Under the pieces are notes generated by a model. That model was not told the origin of the DNA. It searched no databases and saw only the letters and a list, made by a program, of their open reading frames with translations. Below, piece after piece: positions 1-8,048 of a stretch of DNA of 21,894 nucleotides. Position numbers and translations under genes: made by a program. Source of the DNA: Actinomycetales bacterium. GTDB lineage: Bacteria > Actinomycetota > Actinomycetes > Actinomycetales > BWSM-131. The stretch is taken from NCBI GenBank assembly GCA_030149025.1, contig JASBSH010000203.1, forward strand, positions 1-21,894. Reading direction: 5' to 3'. How positions within the stretch are numbered: position 1 is the first letter of the stretch; every line of letters begins with the position of its first letter.

Positions 1-1299
1 GGCGCTGCTGTCGGCGATCTCCTTCTGGATGTAGGCCTGCGAGGCCCAGTAGATGCCCCCCGACTCGGCGGCTTCCACGGTCGGGTCCTGCCGGTTCGGG
101 TCGGTCAGGTCCGCCTCGCTGGTGGCACATCGCCACGATTCGCCCTGCACGCTCGGAGCGATCTGGATGCAGCCCAGGTAGGTGTGGCTCCAGGTGTGGT
201 TGATCCACCCGAACTGGTCCTGCACCTGCAGGAACCTCGCGGTCAACGGGTCGCTGGCACCGGTGGGTTGCCCGCTGGCGTCCAGGACCTGGGTGCCGGA
301 GGCGTTGAACGCGAAGTCCAGCTTGAAGTTGTTGGCGTTCTGCCAGGCCACCGCCCGGTCCACCTCCGCGGGGGTCATCCGGATGTCGGTGGTGGTGACG
401 GTCGGGTCGACGCAGTTGTCGCCGGGGGTGCAGTTGCCGTCCACGCTCCAGCGAGCGTCGCCGATCAGGGTGTCGTCGATGTTCACCGCCAGGTAGTTGC
501 GCTGGTAGCCCAGGTGCACCCCGCGGGTCAACCAGGTCACGATCCCCGGTGCGATCGCGTTCCACCACTGCATGTACGGGTTGACCCCGGCGGTGAACGT
601 CAGCTCCTCTCGTCCGCCCTCGGTGTAGACGTTCGCCAGCGCCCCGCTCAGCTCGCCCTGCTGCACGCTGAGCAGTGGGGTGACGCTGGCCCCGGGGGGC
701 ACGGTGGCGGCGGGCTGGGCGAAGTACACCCAGCTCTCGGCAACGGTGGGATTGATGTCGTCGATTGGGATCGGGCCGCGCAGGTAGGAGAACGGCCCGG
801 AGGCGCCGGCCGCGGTGAGGGTGACCTGGCCGCCGTCACCGGCGGCCGACCCAGGCGTGGTGGTGGTGTCGAACCCCGGCGCGCCGGGCCAGTCATAAGA
901 GTTGATCTGCCGGACGCCGTAGCGCACCTCGTAGGCCGCCAACGCCTCCAGCTCAGCGGTCGCCAGCGACTTGACCGAACCGGTGCCGGCCCGGTTCGGC
1001 AGCACCACGCCCTGGTAGTTGCCGGTGCCGGTGGCCGCGTCCTCCAGGAAGGCCGCGTCGATCACCGGTCGGCCCGCAGCGCCCAGATCCACCGTGGTGT
1101 AAGGGACACCCTCGCGGTCCAGCTGGGCGGCTATCGCGGTGGCGTTGGTGAACGTTCCGCTGTCGGTGACCAGTAGCACCTTCAGCTGCACGCGTTCCGG
1201 TGCAGCCGCCGTCGCGGTGGCGGACAGCAACGTCACCACCAGGAGTGCCGACAACACTGCAGCGAGGACGAATCGTAAGGAGGGTGTGGAAACACGCAT
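1..1299 (-). CDS. Secreted PelA-deacetylase-like protein (C-terminus beyond left edge)
   Basis: The reading frame is open from an ATG at 1299 to the left edge, giving 433 residues with no stop. The N-terminus is a Sec signal peptide: a basic start, a hydrophobic stretch to about residue 28, and an ATATAAA cleavage region. A Rossmann-like segment follows (LKVLLVTDSGTF). The deacetylase-like part has an Asp pair (NIDD, D275-D276) and an HTWSH motif (H368, H372), the DD plus HxxxH metal-site pattern of CE4-type deacetylases. It is a paralogue of the 5427-7151 protein, sharing the order DD, RMTPA-VD, FNG/FNA, DPLTA and NHTWSH, but it is exported. Role inferred: extracytoplasmic N-deacetylation of an amino-sugar polymer. 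Residue 8 is a TTA codon, rare at this GC content. It is the last visible gene of the minus-strand locus, 127 bases after the GH114 gene. The family relation is fairly sure; the substrate is unknown. Confidence 0.8.
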   Translation of the reverse strand, partial: MRVSTPSLRFVLAAVLSALLVVTLLSATATAAAPERVQLKVLLVTDSGTFTNATAIAAQLDREGVPYTTVDLGAAGRPVIDAAFLEDAATGTGNYQGVVLPNRAGTGSVKSLATAELEALAAYEVRYGVRQINSYDWPGAPGFDTTTTPGSAAGDGGQVTLTAAGASGPFSYLRGPIPIDDINPTVAESWVYFAQPAATVPPGASVTPLLSVQQGELSGALANVYTEGGREELTFTAGVNPYMQWWNAIAPGIVTWLTRGVHLGYQRNYLAVNIDDTLIGDARWSVDGNCTPGDNCVDPTVTTTDIRMTPAEVDRAVAWQNANNFKLDFAFNASGTQVLDASGQPTGASDPLTARFLQVQDQFGWINHTWSHTYLGCIQIAPSVQGESWRCATSEADLTDPNRQDPTVEAAESGGIYWASQAYIQKEIADSSA

Positions 1300-1336
1300 G
1301 CTAATCAGTCGCCTTCGATAGGTGCCAATGTGCGGA

Positions 1337-1366
1337 AAGATACGTGACATCGTGACGCTGTGTGGA
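1337..1366 (-). promoter_or_regulatory. Weak candidate promoter for the secreted deacetylase gene
   Basis: Read on the minus strand, TCCACA (1361-1366) and TATCTT (1337-1342) are separated by 18 bases and lie about 38 bases before the ATG at 1299. Each hexamer matches the sigma-70 consensus at four of six positions. The 127-base gap is the largest between the later genes of this locus, so a separate promoter is plausible. No strong ribosome binding site was seen before 1299. Confidence 0.3.
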
Positions 1367-1426
1367 CACTTTCCAAGATTTCCGCCCGGAGGCTGCTCAT
1401 CAACTACGCAACGTCACGCATGGTGG

Positions 1427-2542
1427 TCAGTCCGTGCACGCTACGCGCCACGCGTCGAGATCCCACCGCTTGAGAATCGAGGAGAAGCCGAGGTTCCTGG
1501 TCGCCCGACAGAACGCGTCGGGGGTCATCTGGTACTCGGCGTGCAAGACGGCCTTGCCGGCCCTGACGAACGGCAGCAGGGTGTCGCACTCGTTGTACTG
1601 CAGGCACTCCTCGTTCACGGCGAAGTCGAAGTCATTGACCAGGGCCGCCGCCTGCTCCACGTCGTTCTTGAGCCCGACGCCCATGCCGCGCTCGCGCACC
1701 GCCCTGGCCACCCAGCGGTTGAACGACAGCTGGTCCTGCGCAGTCAGCGGGAACCCGCTGTCGTTGGCGTACGCGTCCACGTTGTCCGGTTCGACCGCGT
1801 CGAACCCCTTGTCCCGGCACTCGTCGAACCGAGCCTGCAGGATCGGGCCGAGCACGTCGAGACGGCGGATGTCGACCCATCGCTCATCCGGCCAGTCCTC
1901 GAGCGGACTGCCGAGCACGCCCTTCGGGTAGGCCCCGGCGTCGCCCCGGTAGGCCTCCCAGGTGCCCACGCTCACGTAGCAGATGACACGCCGGCCTTTC
2001 GCGTGCAGCTGGTCGATGACCTTCTGCGGCGTCTGCCAGTCCACGTCGTAGACCGGTACGTCGACGGACGTGTCCACGTCACCCGACAGCTGCCACTGCC
2101 ACTGCTGTCCGGGCGAGGGTGACCATCGTCCGGAAGCTGGTGCACGTCCCGGCGCGGGCTTCGATCCTCCCCCCGGCGGGGGCGCCGTCCGTCTGGGTGC
2201 CGGTGTCGCCCCCCGGCCCGGCGTCGTCCCCTGTGTCGGCGGCCCCTGAGCCGGTGTCGTGCGTCCTTGGTCCGGTGCCGTTCCCCCGGCCGTCGTCGAC
2301 GGCCCTTGCGACGGGACCGGCGCGCCCGAGGCGGAAGAACTGTCCGGGGTGGCGGAGGAGGTCTCGCGGCTGTTCACGTTTGCTGCCTCCCTGCTGGTGG
2401 CGCCGTCATCTGCCGAACACCCGAGGAGCGCGACGGCGAGCGACATCGCCAGCGCCACGTCCCGGGTCCTGCGGCGTGCTGTCACCGGTCCGGTCATCGC
2501 GCGCACGGATGTCGATGCACCCACGGATTTCGATACACGCAC
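1427..2542 (-). CDS. GH114 (PelA-hydrolase-like) lipoprotein, endo-alpha-1,4-polygalactosaminidase family
   Basis: Predicted glycoside hydrolase that would cut an alpha-1,4 galactosaminoglycan such as Pel. I chose the GTG at 2542 because AAGGAG lies four bases upstream; ATGs at 2614 and 2497 are alternatives. At 371 residues it has a long basic n-region, a hydrophobic segment and an ALLGC lipobox (C42), so it is likely lipid-anchored outside the membrane. A Ser/Thr/Pro/Gly/Ala linker runs to about residue 138. The GH114 barrel spans about 140-371, with YDVDW (D166, D168), VICYVSVGTWE, and GFDAVEPDN (E251, D253) holding the probable acidic catalytic residues. In Pseudomonas PelA, hydrolase and deacetylase are one protein; here they are separate genes in one locus. 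The family call is strong; the polymer is inferred from neighbours. Confidence 0.85.
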   Translation of the reverse strand: MRVSKSVGASTSVRAMTGPVTARRRTRDVALAMSLAVALLGCSADDGATSREAANVNSRETSSATPDSSSASGAPVPSQGPSTTAGGTAPDQGRTTPAQGPPTQGTTPGRGATPAPRRTAPPPGGGSKPAPGRAPASGRWSPSPGQQWQWQLSGDVDTSVDVPVYDVDWQTPQKVIDQLHAKGRRVICYVSVGTWEAYRGDAGAYPKGVLGSPLEDWPDERWVDIRRLDVLGPILQARFDECRDKGFDAVEPDNVDAYANDSGFPLTAQDQLSFNRWVARAVRERGMGVGLKNDVEQAAALVNDFDFAVNEECLQYNECDTLLPFVRAGKAVLHAEYQMTPDAFCRATRNLGFSSILKRWDLDAWRVACTD

Positions 2543-2620
2543 GGAGCTCCTTCGATCTGATTCGTATGGGCTTCGGTATGGGGCTTCAGCTCTTGCTGGC
2601 CCGTTCGTCGGCATGGCAGG

Positions 2621-3922
2621 TCAAAAGAGCGTGGCGAGCGTGCGGTCCGGCTGACGCACGAGCCTCACCACCGGGACCAGGGCCGCCAGCAGCGCGACCA
2701 CCGCGGCGACGAGCAGCGCCTGACCAGCCAGGAACGCCGGCCCGTTCACGACGAGCGCGGCACTCGTGAGCGCGGCGCCGACCGTCAACAGTGCCCCGCC
2801 GAGGCGGGAGAATCCCTCCAGCAGAGAGGCGAGGAACCCGACCAGCCCGAACGCACCCAGCCCGAGGAGCAGGCGCAGCAGCTGCGTCTCGTTCGTCGCA
2901 TCACCGCGCAGGACCAGGAACGTCACCGCCGAGGCGACCCCGGTCCCGAGTACGAGCCGGCCGACGGCGCCGAGGACGATCGAGGCGAAGACCCGCCAGT
3001 TACGTCTGCTGGTCCGGTCACGGAGCTGTGTGGAAGCCAGCGCCGACAGCAGGATCGTCCAGATCCGGTCCAGGTGGTGTCCCGCCCAGAGCGTGCCGAG
3101 CAGGGCCGGCACGAGGGCGATCACCGGGAAGGGCCTCGTGCTCGACCACTCCACCGACGGGTCGATGATGATCAGTGTGCCCAGCAGTGCGCCGATGAGG
3201 GCTGAGGGCAGGCTCCGCCGCCACGGTGTCGGACGCTCCTTGCGCAGCGGTGAGGTCAGCAGCGCAGCGGTCACGGCGACTGCGGTGAGGACGACCACCA
3301 GTGCGATGTCGACGACCACGTCGATGCCCAGCAGGAGCCCGGCCATGGCGATCACGAGGGCCGCTCCATAGGCGACACCCCATCCCCGGACCACCACGAC
3401 GAGCCCTCCGACCCAGGTCACGACGAGAGCCCCCGGCAGCGCGACGTCGGGATTCAACGCGAGGGCGGCCAGCACGACGAGGACGCCGGCTGCCCCGATG
3501 GCGAGGACTCCCCGGTCCTGACGCAACCGGCCGATACCGCCCGCCCCGGTCAGGTACCGGCGCCGCAGCAACCATTGCAGGCCGATGCTGACCGGCAGGG
3601 CGATCTTCCAGGCGCGCGCGGTGGATTCCGGCCCCAGCGCGGACGCCAGGGGCGCGACCCAGGCCGTCGTCGCCAGCAACGTGGCGATGAGCCCGATGAC
3701 CTCGAGCTTGGACACCTTGTTCAACGACCCTGTCGGTCTGTCCAGGTCGTGCGGCGTTCGGTGCCCTGCACCGAGAGCCGCCGGTGAGATCAGCCGTAGT
3801 GCGGCGCGTGCGGTGAGGCCGCCCCAGGCCTCGAGAACCACCGTCGCCTCGAGCGCGTCACGTGCCGGCCGCCCAAGGCCGGCACGGACCCGTGCGGCCG
3901 CCTGGCTCGCTGTGATCCTCAC
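2621..3922 (-). CDS. Polytopic membrane protein coupled to the PelF-type glycosyltransferase
   Basis: A 433-residue protein with a soluble N-terminus of about 75 residues and then roughly 10-12 hydrophobic segments rich in Ala, Leu, Val and Gly. The first begins near LEVIGLIATLLATTAW and the last ends near AALVPVVRLV. The start is GTG at 3922; its GTGA overlaps the stop of the glycosyltransferase gene by four bases, so the two are translationally coupled. I do not recognise the family. Size and topology resemble PelG (about 456 residues, 12 segments, MOP-type exporter), but I see no PelG sequence signature, and it lacks the GAF/GGDEF part of PelD and the repeats of PelE. By position it is the best candidate for the membrane partner or exporter of the polymer. 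That role is inference. Confidence 0.75.
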   Translation of the reverse strand: MRITASQAAARVRAGLGRPARDALEATVVLEAWGGLTARAALRLISPAALGAGHRTPHDLDRPTGSLNKVSKLEVIGLIATLLATTAWVAPLASALGPESTARAWKIALPVSIGLQWLLRRRYLTGAGGIGRLRQDRGVLAIGAAGVLVVLAALALNPDVALPGALVVTWVGGLVVVVRGWGVAYGAALVIAMAGLLLGIDVVVDIALVVVLTAVAVTAALLTSPLRKERPTPWRRSLPSALIGALLGTLIIIDPSVEWSSTRPFPVIALVPALLGTLWAGHHLDRIWTILLSALASTQLRDRTSRRNWRVFASIVLGAVGRLVLGTGVASAVTFLVLRGDATNETQLLRLLLGLGAFGLVGFLASLLEGFSRLGGALLTVGAALTSAALVVNGPAFLAGQALLVAAVVALLAALVPVVRLVRQPDRTLATLF

Positions 3923-5439
3923 GGCGTCACCCCGTCCACGGCGGGGCTGATGTGGGGTGCGGACGTGATGTGGGGTGCGAAGGAGTGCAGCAGCATGTCG
4001 TAGCCCTCGAGGCAGCGTTCCTGACCGAACAGGCGGCGCACCCGTGCGTGTCCCCGGCGTCCCAGCCGGGCGCTGAGCCCCGGGTCCTTGAGCAGCGTGG
4101 TGACGGCGTCAGCCAGACCCGTCACATCACCGGGAGGGGCGGTCATCCCCGCACCCAGCATCGCGTCCAGGACACCGCCGACGTTCGTCGTCACCACGGG
4201 TCGACCCTGTGACAGCGCCTCGAGCACCGACATCGGGAACCCTTCGGAGATGCTGGTCATCAGGACGACGTCTGCATCGCGGACCACCATGCTCGGCTCC
4301 CGGGTGGGGCCCATGAAGTGGAAGCACCCGTCCAGCCCGAGGTGCTCGTGCATGCGTCGGCACGTGCCTGCGTACTCCTCCTGCCCCTCCGGAACCGGGC
4401 CGTAGTGGCGGAACGTGACGTCTGGGACACGGTCCCTGACTGCAGCGGCGACCCTCAGCATCGTGATGACGTCCTTGAGCGGGTCGAGGCGTCCGACGCT
4501 GACGACGGTGCGGTTCAGGGGCGGGGGGGCAGGGTCGGCGGGTGTGGGCACGCCGTTGGGGATGGTGACGATGGCGTCGGCCTGCGCCCCGAGGGCCTCC
4601 TCCCAGGGGGCGTTGGCCGCCGCGACCGGTGCCACGACGTCCGCTATGGCGTACGTGAGCCGGGTGAAGCCACGCGCCAGCCGTGTCTTGACGAACGCGG
4701 CGGCCGGCGAGTCCACGGAGCGGATCGAGGCGAGGTAGGCCTCGCGCACGTAGATCCCGTGCTCGGCGAGAACGACGCCGGTTCCGGCCAGGGCCTTGTC
4801 GACGGCAGCGGGGACGGCGCTCCATCCGTCGGCGGTGACGAGGGAGACGTCGGCGGCCGGTGTCGGGGCAGCCGCCGTACGCGCCACCCAGGAGAGCGTC
4901 TGGTACAGCTGGATCGCGCGGTTCAGGTCGAGCGGCGGCGTCGGACCGATCTGTTCGTGCTGCTCGCCGAGCACGTCAGCGAGCTCCGACACGTACCGGT
5001 CCCACGTGCCCTCGTCGCGAAACGAGGGGACGATCGCCCTGGGGTTCTGCCGGCACCACACCAGGGCCGGGACGACGTCGAGCGGGTCAGTGCTCCAGCC
5101 GAGCAACCCCCGGACCAGCTCCGCGGCCAGCGACGTGCGGACCCTGCTTCGCCGCTCCCTGCGGTACCGTCCCACCGAAGCGTCCGCGCCCCAGAGCAGG
5201 ACGTGGCCGGCCATCCGGGCGTTCGGGGGCAGCTCGACCGCGGACGTTGCCAGGTTGCCGCCGGTCAGGGCGAACACGTCCCAGTCGATGTGCGGCAGTC
5301 CGCGGACCAACAGGTCGCACCAGGTCGTGACCCCGCCGACGACGAAGGGGTAGGTGCCCTCCGTGTGCATCAGGACCCGTAGCCGCTCCGGTTCATCGGT
5401 GACTGCCGGCAGGTCCTGGGATTGTGCTACCGCGACCAC
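3919..5439 (-). CDS. pelF: PelF-type GT4 glycosyltransferase
   Basis: Cytoplasmic retaining glycosyltransferase; PelF of Pseudomonas uses a UDP-sugar to build the Pel chain. The N-terminus has the PelF signature region MHTEGTYPFVVGGVTTWC, and length matches (506 residues from GTG 5439; Pseudomonas PelF is about 507). The C-terminal Rossmann domain has the nucleotide-binding region VSVGRLDPLKD and the GT4 E-x7-E motif EGFPMSVLE (E399, E407). The frame is open further upstream, to 6210, but that part is antisense noise. GTG 5439 sits 13 bases inside the end of the deacetylase gene, and the stop overlaps the next start as GTGA. This tight packing says the deacetylase, transferase and membrane protein are made together. 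Confident on family; the exact sugar is unknown. Confidence 0.9.
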   Translation of the reverse strand: MVAVAQSQDLPAVTDEPERLRVLMHTEGTYPFVVGGVTTWCDLLVRGLPHIDWDVFALTGGNLATSAVELPPNARMAGHVLLWGADASVGRYRRERRSRVRTSLAAELVRGLLGWSTDPLDVVPALVWCRQNPRAIVPSFRDEGTWDRYVSELADVLGEQHEQIGPTPPLDLNRAIQLYQTLSWVARTAAAPTPAADVSLVTADGWSAVPAAVDKALAGTGVVLAEHGIYVREAYLASIRSVDSPAAAFVKTRLARGFTRLTYAIADVVAPVAAANAPWEEALGAQADAIVTIPNGVPTPADPAPPPLNRTVVSVGRLDPLKDVITMLRVAAAVRDRVPDVTFRHYGPVPEGQEEYAGTCRRMHEHLGLDGCFHFMGPTREPSMVVRDADVVLMTSISEGFPMSVLEALSQGRPVVTTNVGGVLDAMLGAGMTAPPGDVTGLADAVTTLLKDPGLSARLGRRGHARVRRLFGQERCLEGYDMLLHSFAPHITSAPHISPAVDGVTP

Positions 5440-7151
5440 TGCTCGGCCACCGCCCCCCCGGTGAGGCTGAGGCTGAGCGACGTCCCTGCCTCGGCATGCT
5501 GCCACCCGGACCGGGTGCCGGCGTACGGTTCCCCGAATGCCTCTCGCCGTGCCCACCCGCGCCGGACGTAGGTGCCAGCCGGAACGGTGAGCGGGAAATG
5601 GACCTCCGACGTGCTGGCGATCACGACCTCCCCGTTGCTCACCCACGACTCGACGTCGCCGCGCTGCAGCGCCTCGGCCCAGGACGAGCGCCTCAGCAGC
5701 TCCGCCGCGACATCGTCCATCGAGAGGTTCAGCAGGGGCGCGGTCTCGGCCACCAGGCTGTAGTACAAATCCAGCGCGTGCTCCAGCAGGCGAAGGATCA
5801 GGCGATCCCCGACCAGGTTCGACTGGTGGGCGAACACCGGGCTCGGGTCGTTGCTCAGCATGTGTCGCAGACAGATGGCGTTCTCCCTGTCGAGGAAGTC
5901 CGCGGGTGTCTCGACCGGGGCCACGACGCCGTCGTAGACCCGGTTGTAGCTGTCGATGAGCCCTTCCCACGTGGTGGTGTGGGCGAACACGTTCGTCGGA
6001 TGTCGCGACACCGCGGCGGCCGACCCGACCGTCGTCCTCGGGTCTCCGCGGGAGGCGTCCGTCGCGATCGCGGTGATCCCCGTCCGTTCGAGCGCCTCGG
6101 GGAGGTACGGGTTGTCCAGTCCGGAGTGGCCGCCGGTCACGAGGGCCGTCGGGCTCGGCGAAAGCCCGACCTCCTGAGCCCAGACCAGGTTCTTCTCGAT
6201 CTCGGTGCACAGCGTGGTGACGTCCTGCCAGCGCGGCGACCCACCTTCACGGGGCACCATGCCGAGGTGCAGGTGGCTCCACGTGTGGTTCAGCCACCGG
6301 AACTCGGCCTGGTTCTCCAGGAGCGACGCGGTCAGCGGGTCTCCGGCACGGGCCCCGTACCCGTTGAAGGCCAGGTCCAGCGTGAAGACGTGCCGATGCT
6401 GCCAGGCGATGACCGCGTCGACGTCAGCGGGCGTCATGCGCACCGTCTGCGCCCGCGCCACTTCGTCCGCCGAGCACCAGTCCGGCGCAAGGGAGTTCGG
6501 AAGCAGCACGTCATCGACATGGCAGGCCAGATAGGACCGGCTCATCCCCAGGTGGCAGCCTTGGGTGACCCAGGCCAGCAGCCCACGGCTGAGCAGCCGC
6601 CAGTGGACCATGTGCTGGTCGTAGTTCACTGCGAGGAGGAAGGTCTCGAGCCCGTCGGCTGCGTGGACGCCGGCCAGGACGCCACCTTCGGCGGACCGCA
6701 GCCACGGGGTGAAGGAGTCGCGGTCGAGCGTACTGGTCGGGTACCCGTACGTACCCGCTGGGATCGGCACCGTCCCGGTCAGGTACGGCAGGCCGGCGTG
6801 TCCTTCCGGCGTCAAGGAAGCCTGCTCCGGGCCGATCTGCTGGCCCTCCACCTCGACCACCCCGTAGGCGGCGCGGGGAAACTCGAAGCCGCACACCTGA
6901 CGGACGCCGAACTCGCGCCGGTAGTCTGCGAGGTCGGGCAACGAGCTCCAGTAGGTGGAGGTGTCGTTCGTCAGGACCACGGCGTTGTACCGGCCGTGGC
7001 CGGGGCCGCGCAACAGGTCCGCGGGGCGCAGGGGGTTGCGGCCAGGACGGAACACGTCATGGGGGACGCCGACAGCTGCCAGCTCGGCGAGCCAGGCACG
7101 GCTGGTAGGCGTCTCCTCGGTAGGGGCGATGACGAGGACCCGTAGATCCAC
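5427..7151 (-). CDS. PelA-deacetylase-like protein without signal peptide
   Basis: 574 residues from a GTG at 7151, chosen because AGGAAGGG lies seven bases upstream and the conserved Rossmann-like start (LRVLVIAPTEE) follows at once. GTG 7208 and ATG 7196 are longer alternatives. The N-terminal segment resembles the middle domain of PelA-type proteins. The deacetylase-like part has HVDD (D213-D214) and NHTWSH (H289, H293), then VTGGHSGLDN and PVFAHQSNL. These fit a CE4-like metal-dependent N-deacetylase acting on polymeric amino sugars. None of the possible starts gives a signal peptide or membrane anchor. That is odd, because Pel deacetylation is extracytoplasmic, and its paralogue at 1-1299 is clearly exported. 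It may act on cytoplasmic intermediates or have another role. A C-terminal beta-rich piece follows from about residue 480. Confidence 0.82.
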   Translation of the reverse strand: MDLRVLVIAPTEETPTSRAWLAELAAVGVPHDVFRPGRNPLRPADLLRGPGHGRYNAVVLTNDTSTYWSSLPDLADYRREFGVRQVCGFEFPRAAYGVVEVEGQQIGPEQASLTPEGHAGLPYLTGTVPIPAGTYGYPTSTLDRDSFTPWLRSAEGGVLAGVHAADGLETFLLAVNYDQHMVHWRLLSRGLLAWVTQGCHLGMSRSYLACHVDDVLLPNSLAPDWCSADEVARAQTVRMTPADVDAVIAWQHRHVFTLDLAFNGYGARAGDPLTASLLENQAEFRWLNHTWSHLHLGMVPREGGSPRWQDVTTLCTEIEKNLVWAQEVGLSPSPTALVTGGHSGLDNPYLPEALERTGITAIATDASRGDPRTTVGSAAAVSRHPTNVFAHTTTWEGLIDSYNRVYDGVVAPVETPADFLDRENAICLRHMLSNDPSPVFAHQSNLVGDRLILRLLEHALDLYYSLVAETAPLLNLSMDDVAAELLRRSSWAEALQRGDVESWVSNGEVVIASTSEVHFPLTVPAGTYVRRGWARREAFGEPYAGTRSGWQHAEAGTSLSLSLTGGAVAEQWSR

Positions 7152-7271
7152 GGCAAGACCCTTCCTGCCGCCCACCCGGCTGGTTCTCGTGGCCATGCTG
7201 AGGGTCACAGCTCGCCGTCCCGTCGGTTGTTGCCGCCCGCGCCTGCCATGTCGTTCATCCGCGTACCCATG

Positions 7272-7793
7272 TCACGACGCGCTCGCCCCGTTGAGGACGT
7301 TGCCCGCCGCCGCGTCCACCCGCGGCGAGGGGATGGGGAGAATCTCCTCGTCCTCGACCTCGCCGTGCTCACCCCGGGGATGCACGCGTCTTTCGGCGTT
7401 GCGCACCTCGACGTGGCCCAACGGTTCGCCAGCAGGGGTCGCGCCGGCGCCCCGGCGGTCGGTGACGCGCCGGTCGATCTCCATCGGGGACGACGCCAGC
7501 GTGAGCTGACGCTTGGTCTGCTCGGCAGCCACGATGAGGCTTTCGAGGGCGTCGAGCACCGCGCGGCGAGCGCTCTCGACTTCAGCACGGATGTGCTCCG
7601 CCTCGTCGCTGCCGCCCTCCACACCCAGAGCCTCGGTGCGGGCGCGGAGCTCGGCGACGACGGCGGCCACACTCGTCGGGCGTTGCCGCTCCAAGCGCAG
7701 CCGCATGTTCTCCTGCCGAAGGCGGTCGATCTCCTTCGCGAGCGCCGACTCCTCGTCGCCACCGCGGCGAAGCCCCGGAAGCCATCGCAGCAT
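7272..7793 (-). CDS. Small coiled-coil protein at the head of the Pel-like locus
   Basis: 173 residues from ATG 7793, preceded on the minus strand by AAGGGGG eight bases away. No signal peptide or membrane span. Residues about 15-40 (ALAKEIDRLRQENMRLRLE) and about 70-110 (HIRAEVESARRAVLDALES) have heptad-like spacing and should form a coiled coil; the last 60 residues are polar and probably disordered. I do not recognise a family. It is the first gene of the minus-strand run and is separated from the deacetylase gene by 120 bases. By position it may be a regulator or scaffold for the synthase, in the slot where other Pel loci carry PelD or PelE, but it has no sequence feature of either. Confidence 0.7.
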   Translation of the reverse strand: MLRWLPGLRRGGDEESALAKEIDRLRQENMRLRLERQRPTSVAAVVAELRARTEALGVEGGSDEAEHIRAEVESARRAVLDALESLIVAAEQTKRQLTLASSPMEIDRRVTDRRGAGATPAGEPLGHVEVRNAERRVHPRGEHGEVEDEEILPIPSPRVDAAAGNVLNGASAS

Positions 7794-7894
7794 TTGAGTC
7801 CCCCTTAACCCTCCGTGCCGACATTGACGTAATGAACAGGACGTTAGCGTGGTCTGTGCCGTCGTTGTCACGGCTTTGCGATGCTTGGGGGAGC

Positions 7895-7904
7895 TTAACG
7901 TTAA
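7895..7904. promoter_or_regulatory. Perfect 10-bp palindrome TTAACGTTAA in the divergent promoter region
   Basis: TTAACGTTAA is a perfect palindrome in a locally AT-richer stretch (about 7815-7930) between the divergent coiled-coil and zinc-finger genes. Related partial motifs occur nearby: GACGTAA near 7826 and GACGTTA near 7840. A transcription-factor operator is a reasonable guess, but no regulator gene is adjacent apart from the small zinc-finger protein. No -10/-35 pair convincing enough to annotate was found in 7794-8048. Confidence 0.35.
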
Positions 7905-7998
7905 AACGAGTACGCACCGTAATGGACCTGCTCGTGTGTGTGATCATGCTGGGTCGACCGTGGCGGCTGGGCCGAAACGGCTGCGAAGGGTCGTCCCC

Positions 7999-8018
7999 TT
8001 GTCGCAAAGTGGCGACAA
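7999..8018. promoter_or_regulatory. Inverted repeat upstream of the zinc-finger gene
   Basis: TTGTCGC (7999-8005) and GCGACAA (8012-8018) are perfect inverted arms around a 6-base loop, ending 30 bases before the ATG at 8049. It could be an operator or an RNA hairpin in the leader. There is no T-run, so it is not a classic terminator. Confidence 0.4.
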
Positions 8019-8048
8019 CCACCAACGCAGCGGTGAGGAGCAGCGACA

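Noticed and set aside
184..1176. 330-residue plus-strand open frame over the secreted deacetylase
   Set aside because: It is antisense to a gene with a signal peptide and deacetylase motifs; composition is Gly/Val/Arg-rich with no domain, typical of a high-GC shadow frame.
5440..6210. Upstream extension of the PelF frame
   Set aside because: The extension overlaps the deacetylase gene in another frame and lacks any motif; PelF length fits the GTG at 5439.
7205..7762. Arg-rich 185-residue minus-strand frame
   Set aside because: It overlaps the coiled-coil gene in another frame and is mostly Arg/Ser/Ala without motifs.
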